The translations under genes were made by a program, and so were the position numbers. A DNA stretch of 28,379 bases from Pilaira anomala. Its lineage: Eukaryota > Mucoromycota > Mucoromycetes > Mucorales > Mucoraceae. Where the stretch lies: the NCBI GenBank assembly GCA_025716855.1, contig JAIXMQ010000147.1, positions 1 through 28,379 of the forward strand, given 5' to 3'. The notes beneath the pieces were generated by a model that saw nothing but the letters and a program-made list of their open reading frames with translations, searched no databases and was not told the origin of the DNA. Positions 28,141 through 28,379 of the stretch are shown here, piece by piece (position 1 is the stretch's first letter; each line of letters begins with the position of its first letter).

Positions 28141-28379
28141 GTGGTGAATCCACAATAGTAAATATGGTAGATCTAAATCATAGCCAATAAAATTGAGCTT
28201 GCTCAAATAAACTATCGTAAATTTACAATGGATAAATAAATAATTCCTTCCAAGCATATATGATTCGCTTGGATATTATATTCAAATGGATAAACATAAA
28301 CTATCTTTAAAAAGACACATCCTTCAATCATATCAATTGAATGAATGGTATAATAATTATCATAACAATATTATATATA
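28140..28379. repeat. Possible start of another LTR
   Basis: TGTGGTGAATCCACAATAGTAAATA resembles the family-B LTR start (TGTGGTGATCTAGCATAGTAAATA) but soon diverges. It ends the homology between the two X copies, as a later insertion would. The rest is AT-rich and runs off the window. No gene is visible. Confidence 0.45.

Overview
The window reads as a transposon-dense, intergenic part of an AT-rich eukaryotic genome. It is most likely fungal and probably Mucoromycota: there are homopolymer A/T tracts, GT-AG introns of about 40-80 nt, and Ty3/gypsy, LINE and Tc1 families of the kinds common there. The organism is inferred from style only. I found no ordinary host protein gene. The one clear host gene is a tRNA-His(GTG) at 11269-11339.

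Left part (1-11345). Two related LINEs (non-LTR retrotransposons) lie on the minus strand. LINE-1 (1 to about 3300) has an open ORF1 and a damaged ORF2 cut by the window edge. LINE-2 (5917-11249) is near full length but frameshifted. It sits in the tRNA-His gene: a 32-34 bp target duplication holds the tRNA 5' flank and its first 15 nt, so an intact tRNA gene is regenerated beside the element. Between the LINEs are a GTATAC-rich palindromic repeat, a 595-bp TA-flanked non-autonomous DNA transposon with a C-terminal coding remnant, and AT-rich filler.

Middle (11346-19153). Gypsy-1 is a plus-strand Ty3/gypsy element with gag, protease, RT and part of RNase H. It has one frameshift and is cut at 16100 by the terminus CACTATGGCCA of a DNA element I call X. 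X spans 16100-19153 with 11-bp inverted ends. It holds 45-bp tandem repeats, a minus-strand intron-containing gene relic and a plus-strand spliced small gene relic. Its two flanks belong to two different retrotransposons, so it is probably a recombinant of two copies.

Right part (19154-28379). Gypsy-2, on the minus strand, was hit by at least four later insertions: a tandem LTR pair (TSD AATTT), element Y (TIR CACCTAGGC, TSD ACT), element Z (Harbinger-like, TSD TAA), and an apparently intact Tc1 (TA, perfect 34-bp TIRs) nested inside Z. Removing the LTR pair, Y and Z restores the gypsy-2 reading frame at each junction. Gypsy-2 itself lies in the pol of an older element, gypsy-3, which also carries a truncated LTR that was then hit by a second X copy (27361-28140). 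X segments at 18349-19153 and 27361-28140 form an inverted repeat around the 8.2-kb nest. The best leads are the tRNA-gene LINE insertion, the intact Tc1, the CAC-terminus elements X and Y, and the frame-restoring insertion record.
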